A DNA stretch of 64,000 bases. Origin: an uncultured Lachnospiraceae bacterium. Its GTDB lineage: Bacteria > Bacillota > Clostridia > Lachnospirales > Lachnospiraceae. Positions 6,991-17,932 of this stretch are shown one piece after another; positions within the stretch are counted from its first letter, which is position 1, and every line of letters starts with the position of its first letter. The notes beneath the pieces were generated by a model, which searched no databases, had not been told where the DNA came from, and saw nothing but the letters and a program-made list of their open reading frames with translations. The DNA lies in assembly GCA_944381485.1 (NCBI GenBank), contig CALWLI010000010.1:62001-126000 (forward strand), read 5' to 3'. A program made the position numbers and the translations under genes.

Positions 6991-8496
6991 TTATAGAGAA
7001 TATTTTTCGACGATTTCCTTTATCACTTCTCTGTCGAGAAAGTGAGTTCGCACCCCGTTTACTTCCTGATAGTCCTCATGTCCCTTTCCTATCACAGCTA
7101 TTATGTCTCCCTTTAGAGCGTGAGTCATCGCATACTCTATGGCCTCCCTCCTGTCGGGGATCTTTGCGTAGGAATCTTTACTTCCTCCCGCATAAAGATA
7201 AGCCTCCTCAATATCGGCTATTATGTCCTCCGGCCGCTCGAATCTTGAGTTGTCGGAAGTGAATACGGAATAGTCGGCAAACTCCGCCGCAGCCTTTCCC
7301 ATACCTGTGCGCCTGTCCTTTGAGCGGTTGCCTCCGCAGCCGAATACCACTACTAGCCTCTCAGGCTTGTAGCTCCTTAGAGTCTCAAGAAGGCTCTCCA
7401 TGCTCACCTCATTGTGGGCATAGTCCACGATCACCTGGAATTTATCAGACTTGTATACTGTCTCCATCCTGCCATCCACATGTATCTTTAAGAGAGCCTC
7501 GTTTATCTCCTCCTTGGGAAGTCCCAAAAGAGAGCATACACTTATGGCTGCCAGAGCATTAGACACGTTGAACTCTCCCGGAATGGACAGCTTCACTTCA
7601 TCCTCAAAGCGTCCTCTCACATCGAATTCAACTCCCATAAAGGCGCTTCCCGCAGTATAGTGTATATTTTCAGCGTAGAAGTCGGCCTTATCTCTTATGC
7701 TGTATGTGAGCAGTCCGGGGTAAGCTTCGGCTATCTCTCCCGCATGACTGTCGTCAGCATTTATTATGCCTGTCTCACACTGAGAAAAGAGTTTCATCTT
7801 ACAGCTCAGATACTCATCAAAATCAGCATGCTCAAGAGGGCCTATGTGGTCAGGGCTTATATTAAGAAAAATTCCGTAGTCAAATTTAATTCCGTCTGTC
7901 CTGTGCATCTTAAAGCCCTGGGAAGAACACTCCATGACCATGTACTCACAGCCCTTTTCCACCATCTCATGGAAGTATTCGCTGAGCTCATAGCTTTCCG
8001 GAGTAGTGTTCCTTGTCTCAAAGTGCTCAGTTCCTATGTAGCATCCGTTGGTGCCTATAAGTCCCGTCTTTTTTCCGCAGTGCTCAAGTATGCTCTTTAT
8101 CATAAATGAGGTAGTAGTCTTTCCCTTTGTGCCTGTGACTCCTATGCAGCAAAGCTTTTCTGTGGGGTGTCCGAAGCGGGCAGCTGACATGAGAGCCAGG
8201 GCCTGTCTGGCATTCCCCACTGAAATAAGACTGAAATCCGTCCTTGTTTTCCCGTTTTCATCTTTAGGAAGCAGGAGCTTGTCCGCATCTTTTTCAACCA
8301 CAAAAGCTCTGCAGCCCTTTTCATACACTTCCCTGATGAAATCATGAGAGTCCGTCTTTGTACCTGTCATACAGACAAAGACTGTGTCCTTTTCAGCCTT
8401 TCTGCTGTCATATATGACATCCTTTACCTCTATGTCAATATCTCCTGTAATGAGCTCATAGTCCAATCCCTTGAGCCAATCCGCCAATCTGTCCAC
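6991..8496 (-). CDS. murE: UDP-N-acetylmuramoyl-tripeptide synthetase MurE
   Basis: Cytoplasmic Mur ligase that adds the third amino acid to UDP-MurNAc-L-Ala-D-Glu using ATP. The ATP-binding motif GTKGKTTTS is seen near residue 120, the central Mur ligase domain has NISPDHIGPLEH, and the C-terminal domain has TSDNSRFERPED. In DAP-adding enzymes this last motif is DNPR; here it is DNSR, keeping the Arg that contacts DAP, so meso-DAP is the likely substrate. That agrees with the DAP dehydrogenase gene at 50504. The GTG start at 8496 has GAGAGG upstream and gives the usual N-terminus; a TTG six codons earlier lacks a site. It follows fhs by about 60 bases and may share its transcript. Confidence 0.93.
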   Translation of the reverse strand: MDRLADWLKGLDYELITGDIDIEVKDVIYDSRKAEKDTVFVCMTGTKTDSHDFIREVYEKGCRAFVVEKDADKLLLPKDENGKTRTDFSLISVGNARQALALMSAARFGHPTEKLCCIGVTGTKGKTTTSFMIKSILEHCGKKTGLIGTNGCYIGTEHFETRNTTPESYELSEYFHEMVEKGCEYMVMECSSQGFKMHRTDGIKFDYGIFLNISPDHIGPLEHADFDEYLSCKMKLFSQCETGIINADDSHAGEIAEAYPGLLTYSIRDKADFYAENIHYTAGSAFMGVEFDVRGRFEDEVKLSIPGEFNVSNALAAISVCSLLGLPKEEINEALLKIHVDGRMETVYKSDKFQVIVDYAHNEVSMESLLETLRSYKPERLVVVFGCGGNRSKDRRTGMGKAAAEFADYSVFTSDNSRFERPEDIIADIEEAYLYAGGSKDSYAKIPDRREAIEYAMTHALKGDIIAVIGKGHEDYQEVNGVRTHFLDREVIKEIVEKYSL

Positions 8497-8556
8497 TTTG
8501 ATATTTCCTCTCAAACCGCATTTTTTGATCCTGTTTATACTGTATGAAAAAATCTC

Positions 8557-10227
8557 CTAGAAAAGGCCTGTGATCTTTCCGTCCACAACATCTATACCCT
8601 CGGCAGCAGGCTTCTTGGGAAGACCCGGCATTGTCATTATCTCTCCCAAAAGGCATACTATAAAGCCCGCTCCTGCAGATACATATATGTCTCTTATATT
8701 TATCTCAAAGTTTTCAGGCCTACCAAGCTTAGTGGGGTCATCCGACAGAGAATACTGAGTCTTCGCCATACATACAGGCAGCCCTGTGTATCCCATGTCC
8801 TCTATCTTCTTAAGTGAGGTGCGGGCCTTCTTGGTGAAGCTTACACCTGATGCTCCATAGATCTCCCTGCAGATCTTTTTTATCTTTTCATCGTAGCTCT
8901 CAGCCTCAGCGTCATAGAGAGGCTTGTACTCTGATTTCTTGTTCTCAAGGGTATAGATGACCTTCTCGGCAAGCTCTCTTCCGCCTTCTCCGCCCTTTGC
9001 CCACACGTCACTCATGGCAAATTCACAGCCCAGATTCTCACAGAATTCTCTTACAAAGTCTATCTCCGCCTCTGTATCAGAGGTGAATCTGTTGAGTGTG
9101 ACAACCACGGGCACTCCGTACTTATGAATGTTTTCAATATGCTTTTCAAGGTTCACTATTCCCTTTTTGAGGGCATCAATGTTTTCCTCTGAAAGCTTGT
9201 CCTTTGGAATTCCTCCGTTATATTTGAGAGCTCTTATGGTGGCTACAAGAACTACTGCTGAGGGCTTAAGGCCCGCCTTGGGACACTTGATATCCAAGAA
9301 TTTCTCAGCTCCGAGATCAGCTCCGAAGCCTGCCTCCGTGACAACTATATCCGCAAGCTTCAAGGCTGTCTTTGTGGCTATAACGGAATTGCAGCCGTGG
9401 GCGATATTTGCGAAGGGTCCTCCGTGTATGACAGCGCCTGTGTGCTCAAGGCTCTGTATCATATTTGGCTTTATGGCATCCTTGAGAAGTGCTGCCATAG
9501 CTCCCACCGCCTTGAGTTCCTTTGCTGTCACAGGATTTCCGCTCATATCATAGGCTACGACTATCCTTCCGAGCCTTTCCTTGAGGTCTTCCATGTCAGA
9601 GGCAAGGCAGAGTATGGCCATTATCTCTGTGGCAACTGTTATGACAAAGTGATCCTCTCTGGGGAATCCGTTGGCCTTTCCTCCCAGGGAGACTATGATA
9701 TTTCTAAGGGCCCTGTCATTCATATCCACACATCTCTTGTGAAGTATCTGTCTCGTATCTATGTTGAGGCTGTTTCCCTGATGGATATGGTTGTCAAGCA
9801 TGGCGGCAAGCAGGTTGTTGGCGGAGGTTATAGCATGAAAATCGCCTGTAAAATGAAGATTGAGGTCCTCCATTGGAACCACCTGAGCGTATCCGCCGCC
9901 TGCGGCTCCACCCTTTATACCGAAACAAGGGCCAAGGGAGGGCTCTCTCAGGGCCAGCATACATTTCTTGCCCACAAGGTTCAGAGCATCCGCAAGTCCT
10001 ATACTGGTGGTGGTCTTACCCTCACCTGCAGGTGTGGGATTTATAGCCGTAACAAGGACAAGCTTTCCGTCCTCATTCCCCTCGATCCTCTTGAGAAGCT
10101 CATCCGAAAGCTTTGTCTTATACTTTCCGTAGAGCTCAAGTTCATCCTCAGAAATTCCGTATCTCGCAGCCACCTCCTTAATAGGAAGCATTTTGTTCTC
10201 CTGTGCGATCTCGATATCTGTTTTCAT
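8557..10227 (-). CDS. fhs: Formate-tetrahydrofolate ligase
   Basis: Joins formate to tetrahydrofolate with ATP to give 10-formyl-THF, feeding one-carbon metabolism and, in acetogens, the methyl branch of the Wood-Ljungdahl pathway. The 556-residue length is standard. The nucleotide-binding loop [13 protein letters not shown] is at about residues 63-75, followed by the family stretch [18 protein letters not shown] near 93-110. The start ATG has AAGGAGAG upstream. murE follows on the same strand. No cyclohydrolase gene is adjacent. Confidence 0.97.
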   Translation of the reverse strand: MKTDIEIAQENKMLPIKEVAARYGISEDELELYGKYKTKLSDELLKRIEGNEDGKLVLVTAINPTPAGEGKTTTSIGLADALNLVGKKCMLALREPSLGPCFGIKGGAAGGGYAQVVPMEDLNLHFTGDFHAITSANNLLAAMLDNHIHQGNSLNIDTRQILHKRCVDMNDRALRNIIVSLGGKANGFPREDHFVITVATEIMAILCLASDMEDLKERLGRIVVAYDMSGNPVTAKELKAVGAMAALLKDAIKPNMIQSLEHTGAVIHGGPFANIAHGCNSVIATKTALKLADIVVTEAGFGADLGAEKFLDIKCPKAGLKPSAVVLVATIRALKYNGGIPKDKLSEENIDALKKGIVNLEKHIENIHKYGVPVVVTLNRFTSDTEAEIDFVREFCENLGCEFAMSDVWAKGGEGGRELAEKVIYTLENKKSEYKPLYDAEAESYDEKIKKICREIYGASGVSFTKKARTSLKKIEDMGYTGLPVCMAKTQYSLSDDPTKLGRPENFEINIRDIYVSAGAGFIVCLLGEIMTMPGLPKKPAAEGIDVVDGKITGLF

Positions 10228-10332
10228 CCGCCTACTCTCCTTTTTAAATTAATTTATTAAAAGCCCTCTTCTCCGCCTCTTTAAATAAGCTCTGCCTCTG
10301 TCTTTCCGGGGATAAGTGAGCCTTCATTTAAA

Positions 10333-13179
10333 TTACAGAATGCTGCTGAATTCCTCCTCTGTCATAAGCACCTTCCTGGGTTTTGTGCCCTCCTCCGGGC
10401 CCACTACTCCCGCCTCAGCAAGCTGATCCATTATCCTTGCGGCTCTATTGAAGCCTATTTTGTACATTCTCTGAAGCATACCTATGGAAGCCTTGTCCTT
10501 TTCTATAATAAGCCTTCCTGCCTGCTCAAAATATTCATCCCTGTCTGCCGAAGCATCTCCCGCTCCGCCATCAGCTGAGGGCTCGGCTGAATTGATACGG
10601 CTTTCTATCTCATTGCTGTAGCCTGCTTCTCCGTCCTTTTTAAGGAAATCCACCACAGCCTGTACCTCCGCGTCGGAAATAAAGGATCCCTGGATCCTTG
10701 AAGGCTTGGGAGCCCCCGAAGGGAAGAACAGCATATCTCCATAGCCCAAAAGCTTCTCTGCTCCGTTCATATCAAGTATGGTCCTGGAGTCCACTCCGCT
10801 GGATACCTTGAAGGCTATACGGCTGGGAACATTTGCCTTTATAAGACCTGTAATGACATTTACAGAGGGCCTCTGAGTAGCTATTACAAGGTGTATTCCT
10901 GCAGCTCTTGCCAGCTGAGCCAGTCTTATTATGGCCGCCTCAACCTCTGATGAAGCCACCATCATAAGATCCGCAAGCTCATCGATTATTATAACTATCT
11001 GAGGAAGCTTTTCAGGCTTTTCCTCCTCAGGTATGTCATCGGATGAGGACACCGCCTCCACTCGGGCGTTATATCCCTTAAGATCTCTGGTCCCTGTCTC
11101 CGCGAATTTTTTATATCTCTCCGTCATTTCCGCAACAGCCCAGTTCAAGGCCGCTGCAGCCTTCTTGGGATCCGTAACCACAGGTATCAGGAGGTGAGGT
11201 ATGCCGTTGTAGACGCTAAGCTCAACCACCTTAGGATCCACCATTATCATCCTCACATCATCAGGTGAGGCTTTATATATAAGGCTCATGATGAGTGTGT
11301 TTATGCATACCGACTTTCCGGAGCCGGTAGCTCCCGCTATAAGGACATGGGGCATCTTTGCCAAGTCTGTAATGACATTTTGCCCTCCGATATCTTTACC
11401 TACCGCAAAGGCAAGCTTCGATTTGAAGCCGCGGAATTCATCGTTGTCTATAATATCTCTGAAATGAACTATGCTGTTATCCTTGTTGGGCACCTCTATT
11501 CCCACTGCCGATTTTCCGGGTATGGGGGCTTCTATCCTTATCTCCTCCGCCGCCAGAGCGTACTTGATGTCATCTGCAAGGGAGGTTATCTTTGATACCT
11601 TTACTCCCTGCTCAAGAGTGAGCTCATATCTTGTGACCGAAGGGCCGCAGGCCACATTTGTGACTGTCACCCCAACTCCGAAGGTCTTTAAGGTCTGTTG
11701 AAGCTTTATTGCTGTATCCTTCAGCTCCTTTTGGTCAAAGGATGATCTCCCCTGGCCTCTTTTGAGGAGGCTTACAGGAGGGAAGACATAGGGCTTCTTT
11801 ATGATCTCTTTCTCTTTTATCTCCTTTGCAACAGCGGTGTTGTCCTCCTCCGTGGTCTTTTCAGCCCTCTCAGGCTTGTCGCTCCCAAGCTTCTTCCTGA
11901 TTATATCGTCCTTGTCCTCAATATCAGTATACTCTACCTCCTTCCCTGTTGAGGTGGTCACTGTAGCTGTTACATGTTCAGCCTCCTCTCCAATATCCGG
12001 CACAGGCTCAGGCTCCTGTCTGAAGCTCATAATATCCCTGTAATCCACCTCCGGGTCTTTGGCAGGTATATCTGAGACCTCCTCCCTCAAGGATTCAGGC
12101 TCCTCATATCCCCGACTTACGGCATAGCCTGCCTCAAAGGCATCCTTAAGGTCGAGCTCCCTGTCCTCATCCCTCTGAAGAAGGGCGTTCCTTCCGTTTC
12201 TGTATATCTTATACCTGTCCTCATCCGTCTCGTCAAAGGGTACAGAATCCTCGTCGTAATCATAGTCATCAGGAAGCTCTATATTTCCGTGGAATTCTGA
12301 GGAGTAGGAGTTGTACTCATCCTCCTCAGGATAGTCTTCCTCCATGTATTCCTCTTCAGTATAATCTCCGATTATATCATCCCCGAAGCCTGCATAAACA
12401 GGTTTTACAAACTCCTCTTCCTCGTCATAATCTTCAAATATGTTTTCCTGAAGGCTATAGGCCTCCTCCTCTCGTCTTCTCAAGCGTTCTTCTCTTCTAA
12501 GCTCCATGTTTTCCTTAAATCTCTCGTGATTTTCCTTAGCTCTTATGACGGTCCTCTCGGAGCCATTCTTTACAGCATTTACAAAGGACCTCTCCGTGAC
12601 AAACACCATTCCTATTATAAGGAGTACCACCAGTATCAGGTATGCTCCTATAGTGCCTGCAACTCCTGTCAGTCCATAGGCAATGATCCCGCCTACAGCT
12701 CCTCCTCCGGGCTCCCTTGCCGCCCCCGCAGCATAGTATCTGAGTATGTCGGCTCCGTAGTCGCTTCCGAACAGCAGCTGCATGAGGGCCGAAAGTATGA
12801 ATACTATTATAAAGGATATTATGAGCTTTGCTTTTGCCAAAAAAGCATTTTTATTTTTTGCATATATATATACTACCGCAGCCAGAATAAAGGGGAAAAC
12901 GTAGCCTATCAAGCCCATAAGCCCCATCTGAACAGATGAAGCGAATTCCCCGGCTCTTCCTGTCAGCCCAAAGTTTCCCAAAAGTAAAAACAGCGCAAAA
13001 AAAGAGAAGGCTATGATCTCCACCTCATTGGTGATAAAGCGCTTTTTCTTTGCTATGGTCCTCTTGTCAGGCTTGCGCTTTGTAGAAGATGAAGTCCTTG
13101 CCTGAGTTGTCTTTCTCTTTGTGTTTTTTCCCTTTGCAGAATTCCTTGAGCCGGTCTTACCTCTGCCTGTTGATGCCAA
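10333..13179 (-). CDS. DNA translocase FtsK/SpoIIIE
   Basis: Septum-located ATP-driven DNA pump that clears chromosome from the division site. Order: basic Lys/Arg-rich N-terminus, four to five membrane helices (about residues 50-200), an acidic linker rich in Glu, Asp and Tyr (about 240-450), the hexameric motor with Walker A GATGSGKS near residue 615 and Walker [12 protein letters not shown], then the C-terminal gamma winged helix ending in [14 protein letters not shown]. The start is chosen as TTG at 13179 ([10 protein letters not shown]), seven bases after GGAGGG. The ATG at 13185 is only one base from that site, and an ATG at 13239 overlaps the upstream terminator. FtsK and SpoIIIE cannot be told apart here. 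Confidence 0.95.
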   Translation of the reverse strand: MASTGRGKTGSRNSAKGKNTKRKTTQARTSSSTKRKPDKRTIAKKKRFITNEVEIIAFSFFALFLLLGNFGLTGRAGEFASSVQMGLMGLIGYVFPFILAAVVYIYAKNKNAFLAKAKLIISFIIVFILSALMQLLFGSDYGADILRYYAAGAAREPGGGAVGGIIAYGLTGVAGTIGAYLILVVLLIIGMVFVTERSFVNAVKNGSERTVIRAKENHERFKENMELRREERLRRREEEAYSLQENIFEDYDEEEEFVKPVYAGFGDDIIGDYTEEEYMEEDYPEEDEYNSYSSEFHGNIELPDDYDYDEDSVPFDETDEDRYKIYRNGRNALLQRDEDRELDLKDAFEAGYAVSRGYEEPESLREEVSDIPAKDPEVDYRDIMSFRQEPEPVPDIGEEAEHVTATVTTSTGKEVEYTDIEDKDDIIRKKLGSDKPERAEKTTEEDNTAVAKEIKEKEIIKKPYVFPPVSLLKRGQGRSSFDQKELKDTAIKLQQTLKTFGVGVTVTNVACGPSVTRYELTLEQGVKVSKITSLADDIKYALAAEEIRIEAPIPGKSAVGIEVPNKDNSIVHFRDIIDNDEFRGFKSKLAFAVGKDIGGQNVITDLAKMPHVLIAGATGSGKSVCINTLIMSLIYKASPDDVRMIMVDPKVVELSVYNGIPHLLIPVVTDPKKAAAALNWAVAEMTERYKKFAETGTRDLKGYNARVEAVSSSDDIPEEEKPEKLPQIVIIIDELADLMMVASSEVEAAIIRLAQLARAAGIHLVIATQRPSVNVITGLIKANVPSRIAFKVSSGVDSRTILDMNGAEKLLGYGDMLFFPSGAPKPSRIQGSFISDAEVQAVVDFLKKDGEAGYSNEIESRINSAEPSADGGAGDASADRDEYFEQAGRLIIEKDKASIGMLQRMYKIGFNRAARIMDQLAEAGVVGPEEGTKPRKVLMTEEEFSSIL

Positions 13180-13235
13180 TTTCATCCCTCCGGATCCGTC
13201 TGATTTCAATCTTAACTTATATAGTATACAATAAA

Positions 13236-13261
13236 GCAAGAGGCTTTAGCAAGCCTCTTGC
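13236..13261 (-). terminator. Terminator of the NlpC/P60 hydrolase gene
   Basis: An 11-bp perfect stem (GCAAGAGGCTT) with a 4-base loop, followed on the minus strand by TTTATTGT. It starts 16 bases after the hydrolase stop and ends about 57 bases before the FtsK start. Confidence 0.85.
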
Positions 13262-13276
13262 GCCATTGTTGCGGAC

Positions 13277-15037
13277 TTAAGGTCCTATCACATTTCTTAT
13301 AGCCACAGGTGTCCTGTAGTTCCATCTGTATATCCTTATACCGCTTCTTCTGGAAGCTGCATTTACCACCTGCCCGTTTCCTATGTACATTCCCACATGG
13401 TTGACTGTCCCGCTTGAGTTTGCATAGAACACAAGGTCTCCCGGCTTCATCTGATCTGAGGTAACTCTGACTCCGGCTCTTGCCTGATCTCTGCTCACTC
13501 TGGGCACACTTATTCCGAAATGCTTCAGTACGGACATTACAAATCCGGAGCAGTCTGCACCGTTTGTCAGGGAGGTTCCTCCCCACACATAGGGATTTCC
13601 GACGAACTGACAGGCATAATTTACTATCTCATTTCTGAAAGCCGCTGCAGCGTTCGCCGCCTCAACTGCAGGATAGTACTCTACGGCCTCAGCAAGTCCG
13701 TAGCGAACATCCACATTGTTGTCTCTGGTGGAGATATAGGCCTTATCCGCCTCCTCATCCCCATCCGAGCTGTCAAGCTCTATCTCTACCCAGCCGTCCA
13801 GCTGGTCAAGAACATGGTATTCCTGATTCTTTGTCACCTGAGTCCACACCTCCGCCTCCAGCGACGGCTCGGTTCTGACATTCAAAGAATCTGTGGTGAT
13901 CACCGCTGTGAGTATGGCATTATCCACTGCGGTATCTCTGGCTCCCTGTCCTGTTACGGTATACTCTGCGGCAATATATCCTGTCACAGGTCCTGACTTT
14001 ATCTTGTACCAGGTCCTTCCATCATTTTCCACAGTCTCCAAAAGCTCGGCGCCTGCCGCCTCAGGAAATTTTCCGCAGATATTGTCGATTCCCTTGTCCT
14101 CCGGGGTCTCCCTGATGTTGATATATCCGTCTGTCGCCGATACAACAAGATTGTCGTACTGAGTGAGGACCATCTCCCTAAGGTCAAGGCGTTTTGCCTC
14201 GTCCATGCACACCCTTAACTCGGCGTTCCCATCGCTTACGGAGATGAAGGCCTCCTCCACGCCCTCTATCTTATCGGCAACTATCTTTGCCCAGTTCCCG
14301 TCTGTGGATATCACCTCATAGCGCTCTCCCTCAAGAGCTGAACCCAGCACATTTTCAGGGTCTATTACAGGCTCTGTCCTTATATTGAGCTTCGGAACAG
14401 TGACGACAGCTCTCTCCTTTATAAGCTCCCCCGCCATCTCCTTTGCCTCATCGCCTGTTGCAAGATAGGTATTGTAGACATAACCTCTTATGCCTCCCGA
14501 TTCCACGAGAGACCACTCCCCGTCAGTCTCCACTATGTCACAGGCTGCATTTTGGGGCAGCTTTCCTATTATATTTGTCATATCCACAGTATTGGGGGCG
14601 CTCCTCATGTTTATATATCCTGATGCTGTGACCACCGCCAAATCATCATACTCACTTATGACACTCTCCGTAAGCCTTTCTCTTTCAAGCTCGGCTCTCT
14701 CCGCCTCTGAGACAGTGGCTTCCGAAGCTGAGGCTATACTTCCCTCTATATCCGTTTTGCCGTTTCCCACCGCTCTCACGCAACTTCTTATACCGAAAAC
14801 TGCAGCTAATATGACTGCGATAAGAACAATAATAAGCAGGATAAGCTGCTTGATATTCACTTCTTCAACAAAACTCTTTTTTTTGCGGCTTTTCCACTTG
14901 TGAGTGATCTCCGGCTCACTATCATCATCGCCCAATATATCTCTGTATTTTTCCCTGAAGCTTTCATCGCTTATCAGAGGCTCCTTCTCAGCTCTGTCCT
15001 CATCATTAAATTGATTATTTCTCTGTGAAGATCCCAT
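13277..15037 (-). CDS. SH3b-domain NlpC/P60 cell-wall endopeptidase
   Basis: Secreted or membrane-anchored peptidoglycan hydrolase that probably cuts the D-Glu to DAP bond in stem peptides. A cytoplasmic acidic and basic N-terminus leads into one membrane helix (about residues 64-88). Four bacterial SH3-like repeats follow, recognisable by SGYINMRSAP, PKLNIRTEP, DGYINIRETP and DSLNVRTEP. The C-terminal NlpC/P60 domain (about 465-586) has the catalytic Cys in GADCSGF (near 498) and His in VNHVGMYIGNG (near 548). The uncleaved N-terminal helix suggests a type II membrane protein. It has its own terminator. It is a likely remodeller at growth or division sites, but that is inference. Confidence 0.93.
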   Translation of the reverse strand: MGSSQRNNQFNDEDRAEKEPLISDESFREKYRDILGDDDSEPEITHKWKSRKKKSFVEEVNIKQLILLIIVLIAVILAAVFGIRSCVRAVGNGKTDIEGSIASASEATVSEAERAELERERLTESVISEYDDLAVVTASGYINMRSAPNTVDMTNIIGKLPQNAACDIVETDGEWSLVESGGIRGYVYNTYLATGDEAKEMAGELIKERAVVTVPKLNIRTEPVIDPENVLGSALEGERYEVISTDGNWAKIVADKIEGVEEAFISVSDGNAELRVCMDEAKRLDLREMVLTQYDNLVVSATDGYINIRETPEDKGIDNICGKFPEAAGAELLETVENDGRTWYKIKSGPVTGYIAAEYTVTGQGARDTAVDNAILTAVITTDSLNVRTEPSLEAEVWTQVTKNQEYHVLDQLDGWVEIELDSSDGDEEADKAYISTRDNNVDVRYGLAEAVEYYPAVEAANAAAAFRNEIVNYACQFVGNPYVWGGTSLTNGADCSGFVMSVLKHFGISVPRVSRDQARAGVRVTSDQMKPGDLVFYANSSGTVNHVGMYIGNGQVVNAASRRSGIRIYRWNYRTPVAIRNVIGP

Positions 15038-15115
15038 GCTCGATTAATCTCCTGAATTGAAAAATGATATCTTAATATAATAGCATAAATTTTTTTCCGA
15101 ATTTTTACAATTTAA

Positions 15116-16021
15116 TTAACTTATCCGATTTTTATCAGTATCAGAAAAGAAATCTTTCATTTTTTTAATGAATTCACCTGAAAGTCGATTGGCCTTAGGC
15201 CCTCTGTAATATATTCCGAAGGATATGTCTCCCACATCTTTTAAGGGCACAGCCTTAAGCCGTGTCCCCTCAGGTACAAATATCTCGGGAAGCACCGAGA
15301 CTCCATAGTCTGCCTCCACCAGCGTTGCCACCGCTTCATTGGATTCGCAAAAATAAAGCTCCGATGGCAGCCTTCCCTCCACAAGCCTGCTCCCTATGCC
15401 TGCCGCATCTATATATGCACCTCTGACGGGAGAAAGAAGCACCAGCTTCTCTGCCCTAAGGCTGTCAAGATCGGTCTCCTCCGACTCCGCCAAAGCATGG
15501 TCTTTTCTGCAGACACATACCAGAGGGGCCTTAAAAAGCTCCTTGTAGTTTAAAGTTCCCCCGGGTTTCCTGCTTTCTTTAAAGCCTATTATCACGTCCA
15601 GATCTCCCTCTTCGAGCATGCGAAATATCTGATTATGAGCCACTACGTGGAGGAAGGGATGGAGATTATCATAGCGTTTTTTCAATTCTCTCAAGGGCTC
15701 CGCTGTAAGAAACAGGCAGGGATAGCTGCAGCATCCTACGGAAAAAGTGCTTATATCTTCATCCGTCCTGTTCTCGAAGCGCTTTTTTGCCCTGTCACTT
15801 ACGGCGATTATCCTCTCGGCATCATTTATGAAGATCTTCCCCTCCTCCGTGAGCCTGACCGCCCTGGTTGTCCTATAGAAAAGCTTTACATTAAGTTCCT
15901 CCTCCAGGGAACGTATCTGCTGGCTTACAGCGGGCTGAGTGACATGCAGCTTTTCGGCAGCCCCGGCAAAGCTCAATTTTCCCGCCACCTCAAGAAAACA
16001 CATGAGCTGAAAAGTATTCAT
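15116..16021 (-). CDS. LysR-family transcriptional regulator
   Basis: A regulator of about 301 residues with HTH LHVTQPAVSQQIRSLEEELN near residues 24-43 and a LysR substrate-binding domain behind it. The ATG at 16021 (MNTFQLMCF) is chosen because GGAG lies seven bases upstream; a longer reading frame lacks a site. It belongs to a different branch from the two LysR proteins at 1977 and 4525. It sits on the same strand just after the tryptophan-type ABC operon and could regulate it. This is suggested only by position. Confidence 0.92.
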   Translation of the reverse strand: MNTFQLMCFLEVAGKLSFAGAAEKLHVTQPAVSQQIRSLEEELNVKLFYRTTRAVRLTEEGKIFINDAERIIAVSDRAKKRFENRTDEDISTFSVGCCSYPCLFLTAEPLRELKKRYDNLHPFLHVVAHNQIFRMLEEGDLDVIIGFKESRKPGGTLNYKELFKAPLVCVCRKDHALAESEETDLDSLRAEKLVLLSPVRGAYIDAAGIGSRLVEGRLPSELYFCESNEAVATLVEADYGVSVLPEIFVPEGTRLKAVPLKDVGDISFGIYYRGPKANRLSGEFIKKMKDFFSDTDKNRIS

Positions 16022-16127
16022 CTTTTTTCTCCGATATTGATAAGATATTTTTATCAATAATATTATGATCCTCACAAAAAATCAACAAATATAAAAGAGA
16101 TGAGTCTCCCCATCTCTTTTTTATAAT

Positions 16128-16925
16128 CTACCTTGAAAGTATCATTCTGTCGTTAGAGAATTCTGTTCCTGAAGCCTCCTCGAATTTGTGAAGCAGGTCT
16201 TCAACAGTAAGTCTTTCCTTCTCATCTCCGCTCACATTATATATAATGCTTCCTCTGTCCATCATTATAAGCCTGTTACCTATAGCAATGGCATCCTTCA
16301 TATTGTGAGTGACCATGAGGGCGGTAAGCTTTTCTCCCTCAACTATCTCTCTTGTCAGTCTTAAGACCGTGGCTGCTGTGGCAGGGTCAAGGGCAGCCGT
16401 GTGCTCATCCAAAAGGAGAAGCTGAGGTCTCTTGAGAGTAGCCATAAGAAGTGTCACAGCCTGACGCTGGCCTCCCGAGAGCAGTCCCACTCTGTCTGTC
16501 AGCCTCTCCTCAAGACCCAGTCCCAAGCGTGAGAGCTCTTTCTTATAGATTTCTCTCTCCTCCGCCTTTATCTGCCATCCAAGGCCTCTTCTCTTTCCCC
16601 TTCTGTAAGCTAATGAAAGGTTCTCCTCTATCTGCATTCCTGCGGCTGTACCCTTCATAGGATCCTGAAAGACTCTTCCTATGTACTTAGCTCTCTTGAA
16701 CTCCGGGTCTCTTGTTACGTTCACTCCGTCTATCTCTATCTTTCCGCAGTCCACAGGAAAAACTCCCGCTATAGCGTTCAGCATGGTGGATTTTCCGGCT
16801 CCGTTTCCTCCTATGACAGTGATAAAATCACCGTCATTTATGGTGAGATTCAAATTGTCAAGGGCTCTCTTCTCGTTTACCGTCCCCTTATTAAAGGTTT
16901 TTGAAACATTCTTTATCTCTATCAT
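16128..16925 (-). CDS. ABC transporter ATP-binding protein, TrpZ-like
   Basis: Cytoplasmic ATPase of 265 residues. Walker A is GGNGAGKST (about residues 38-46), the ABC signature is LLSGGQRQA (about 148-156), and Walker B with LLLLDEHTAALDP follows. The H-loop is MVTHNMKDA. The variant DEHTAALDP, with His after the catalytic Glu, is characteristic of the TrpXYZ-like family (COG1101). It starts 2 bases after the permease stop. With the permease and substrate-binding genes it forms a three-part importer. Confidence 0.9.
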   Translation of the reverse strand: MIEIKNVSKTFNKGTVNEKRALDNLNLTINDGDFITVIGGNGAGKSTMLNAIAGVFPVDCGKIEIDGVNVTRDPEFKRAKYIGRVFQDPMKGTAAGMQIEENLSLAYRRGKRRGLGWQIKAEEREIYKKELSRLGLGLEERLTDRVGLLSGGQRQAVTLLMATLKRPQLLLLDEHTAALDPATAATVLRLTREIVEGEKLTALMVTHNMKDAIAIGNRLIMMDRGSIIYNVSGDEKERLTVEDLLHKFEEASGTEFSNDRMILSR

Positions 16926-16927
16926 GC

Positions 16928-17905
16928 TTAAGCCCTCCCCTTATCTCTGTCAGCGTGCTTATCTCCCTCGGAAGACGCGGCATGCTCCGAAGCGTACAGG
17001 TCATCCTCTGTGTAAGCCGCCTTTTCTCTCCACTTTCTCATTGCCACAGGTATAGCCAAAGCCGCAGCAACCAAAAGGGCCGAGATGAGCTGCATATCAT
17101 TTACGTTGAGTCCCAGCTGTATAGCATAGGCTCTTATGAGGAAGTATATCATAGCGCCAACAACAGCTGAGAACAGCTTAAATCCGAAGTTCTTGACTCT
17201 GTTCATAAGTACCTCACCTATTACAATGGCGGCAAGGCCTATAACTATAGCTCCTCTTCCCATATTTATGTCGGCGTACTTCTGCATCTGGGCAACCATT
17301 GCTCCCGAAAGGCCTATAAGTCCGTTTGAAAGGGAAAGGGCAATGAGCTTGGTGTTATTGATATTTACACCCAGGGCTCTTATCATGTCCGCATTGTCAC
17401 CTGTGGCTCTGAGCGCTGCGCCCACCTCTGTTCCGAAGAACCAATAGAGAGCGGCTATGACTATCACCACAAGGATGATCCCCACTATGAGTGCAGCCTG
17501 GGACTGGCTCACACCTGTGTTTTCTGAAACAAAAGAGATCATGGATTCCGTCTGCAAAAGAGGATTGTTGGACTTTCCTCCCATTATCCTTAAGTTTACT
17601 GACCACAGTCCTATCTGAGTAAGTATTCCCGCAAGTATGGCAGGTATCTCAAATACTGTGTGGAGTATGCCTGTCACGGCCCCCGCAAGGAGACCTGCAA
17701 AAAGTCCCATTATCGTCGCGAGGACGGGATTTACTCCTGAAAGTATGGCTACAGTGCAGACACAGCCTCCCAGAGTGAAGCTTCCGTCGGCAGTAAGATC
17801 GGGGATGTCAAGGAGCTTATAGGTAATGTATACTCCCAAGACCATTATTCCCCAGAGCACACCCTGAGATATGGCGCCCTGTGTAACTAATAATAAACCG
17901 CTCAT
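16928..17905 (-). CDS. ABC transporter permease, TrpY-like
   Basis: A 325-residue membrane protein of the branched-chain amino-acid and sugar permease superfamily, with eight to nine hydrophobic segments and the phrase DLTADGSFTLGGCV near residues 36-49 that marks the TrpY/COG4120 group. The C-terminal 40 residues are hydrophilic and charged. AAGGAG precedes the ATG. It lies between the substrate-binding and ATPase genes and is separated from the former by a stable hairpin. Confidence 0.9.
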   Translation of the reverse strand: MSGLLLVTQGAISQGVLWGIMVLGVYITYKLLDIPDLTADGSFTLGGCVCTVAILSGVNPVLATIMGLFAGLLAGAVTGILHTVFEIPAILAGILTQIGLWSVNLRIMGGKSNNPLLQTESMISFVSENTGVSQSQAALIVGIILVVIVIAALYWFFGTEVGAALRATGDNADMIRALGVNINNTKLIALSLSNGLIGLSGAMVAQMQKYADINMGRGAIVIGLAAIVIGEVLMNRVKNFGFKLFSAVVGAMIYFLIRAYAIQLGLNVNDMQLISALLVAAALAIPVAMRKWREKAAYTEDDLYASEHAASSEGDKHADRDKGRA

Positions 17906-17932
17906 AAAATATAAAATCTCCTTACGCTGATA

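Noticed and set aside
9397-10260. Long plus-strand open frame antisense to fhs
   Set aside because: It mirrors the conserved fhs reading frame, has no ribosome binding site and shows low-complexity composition typical of shadow frames.
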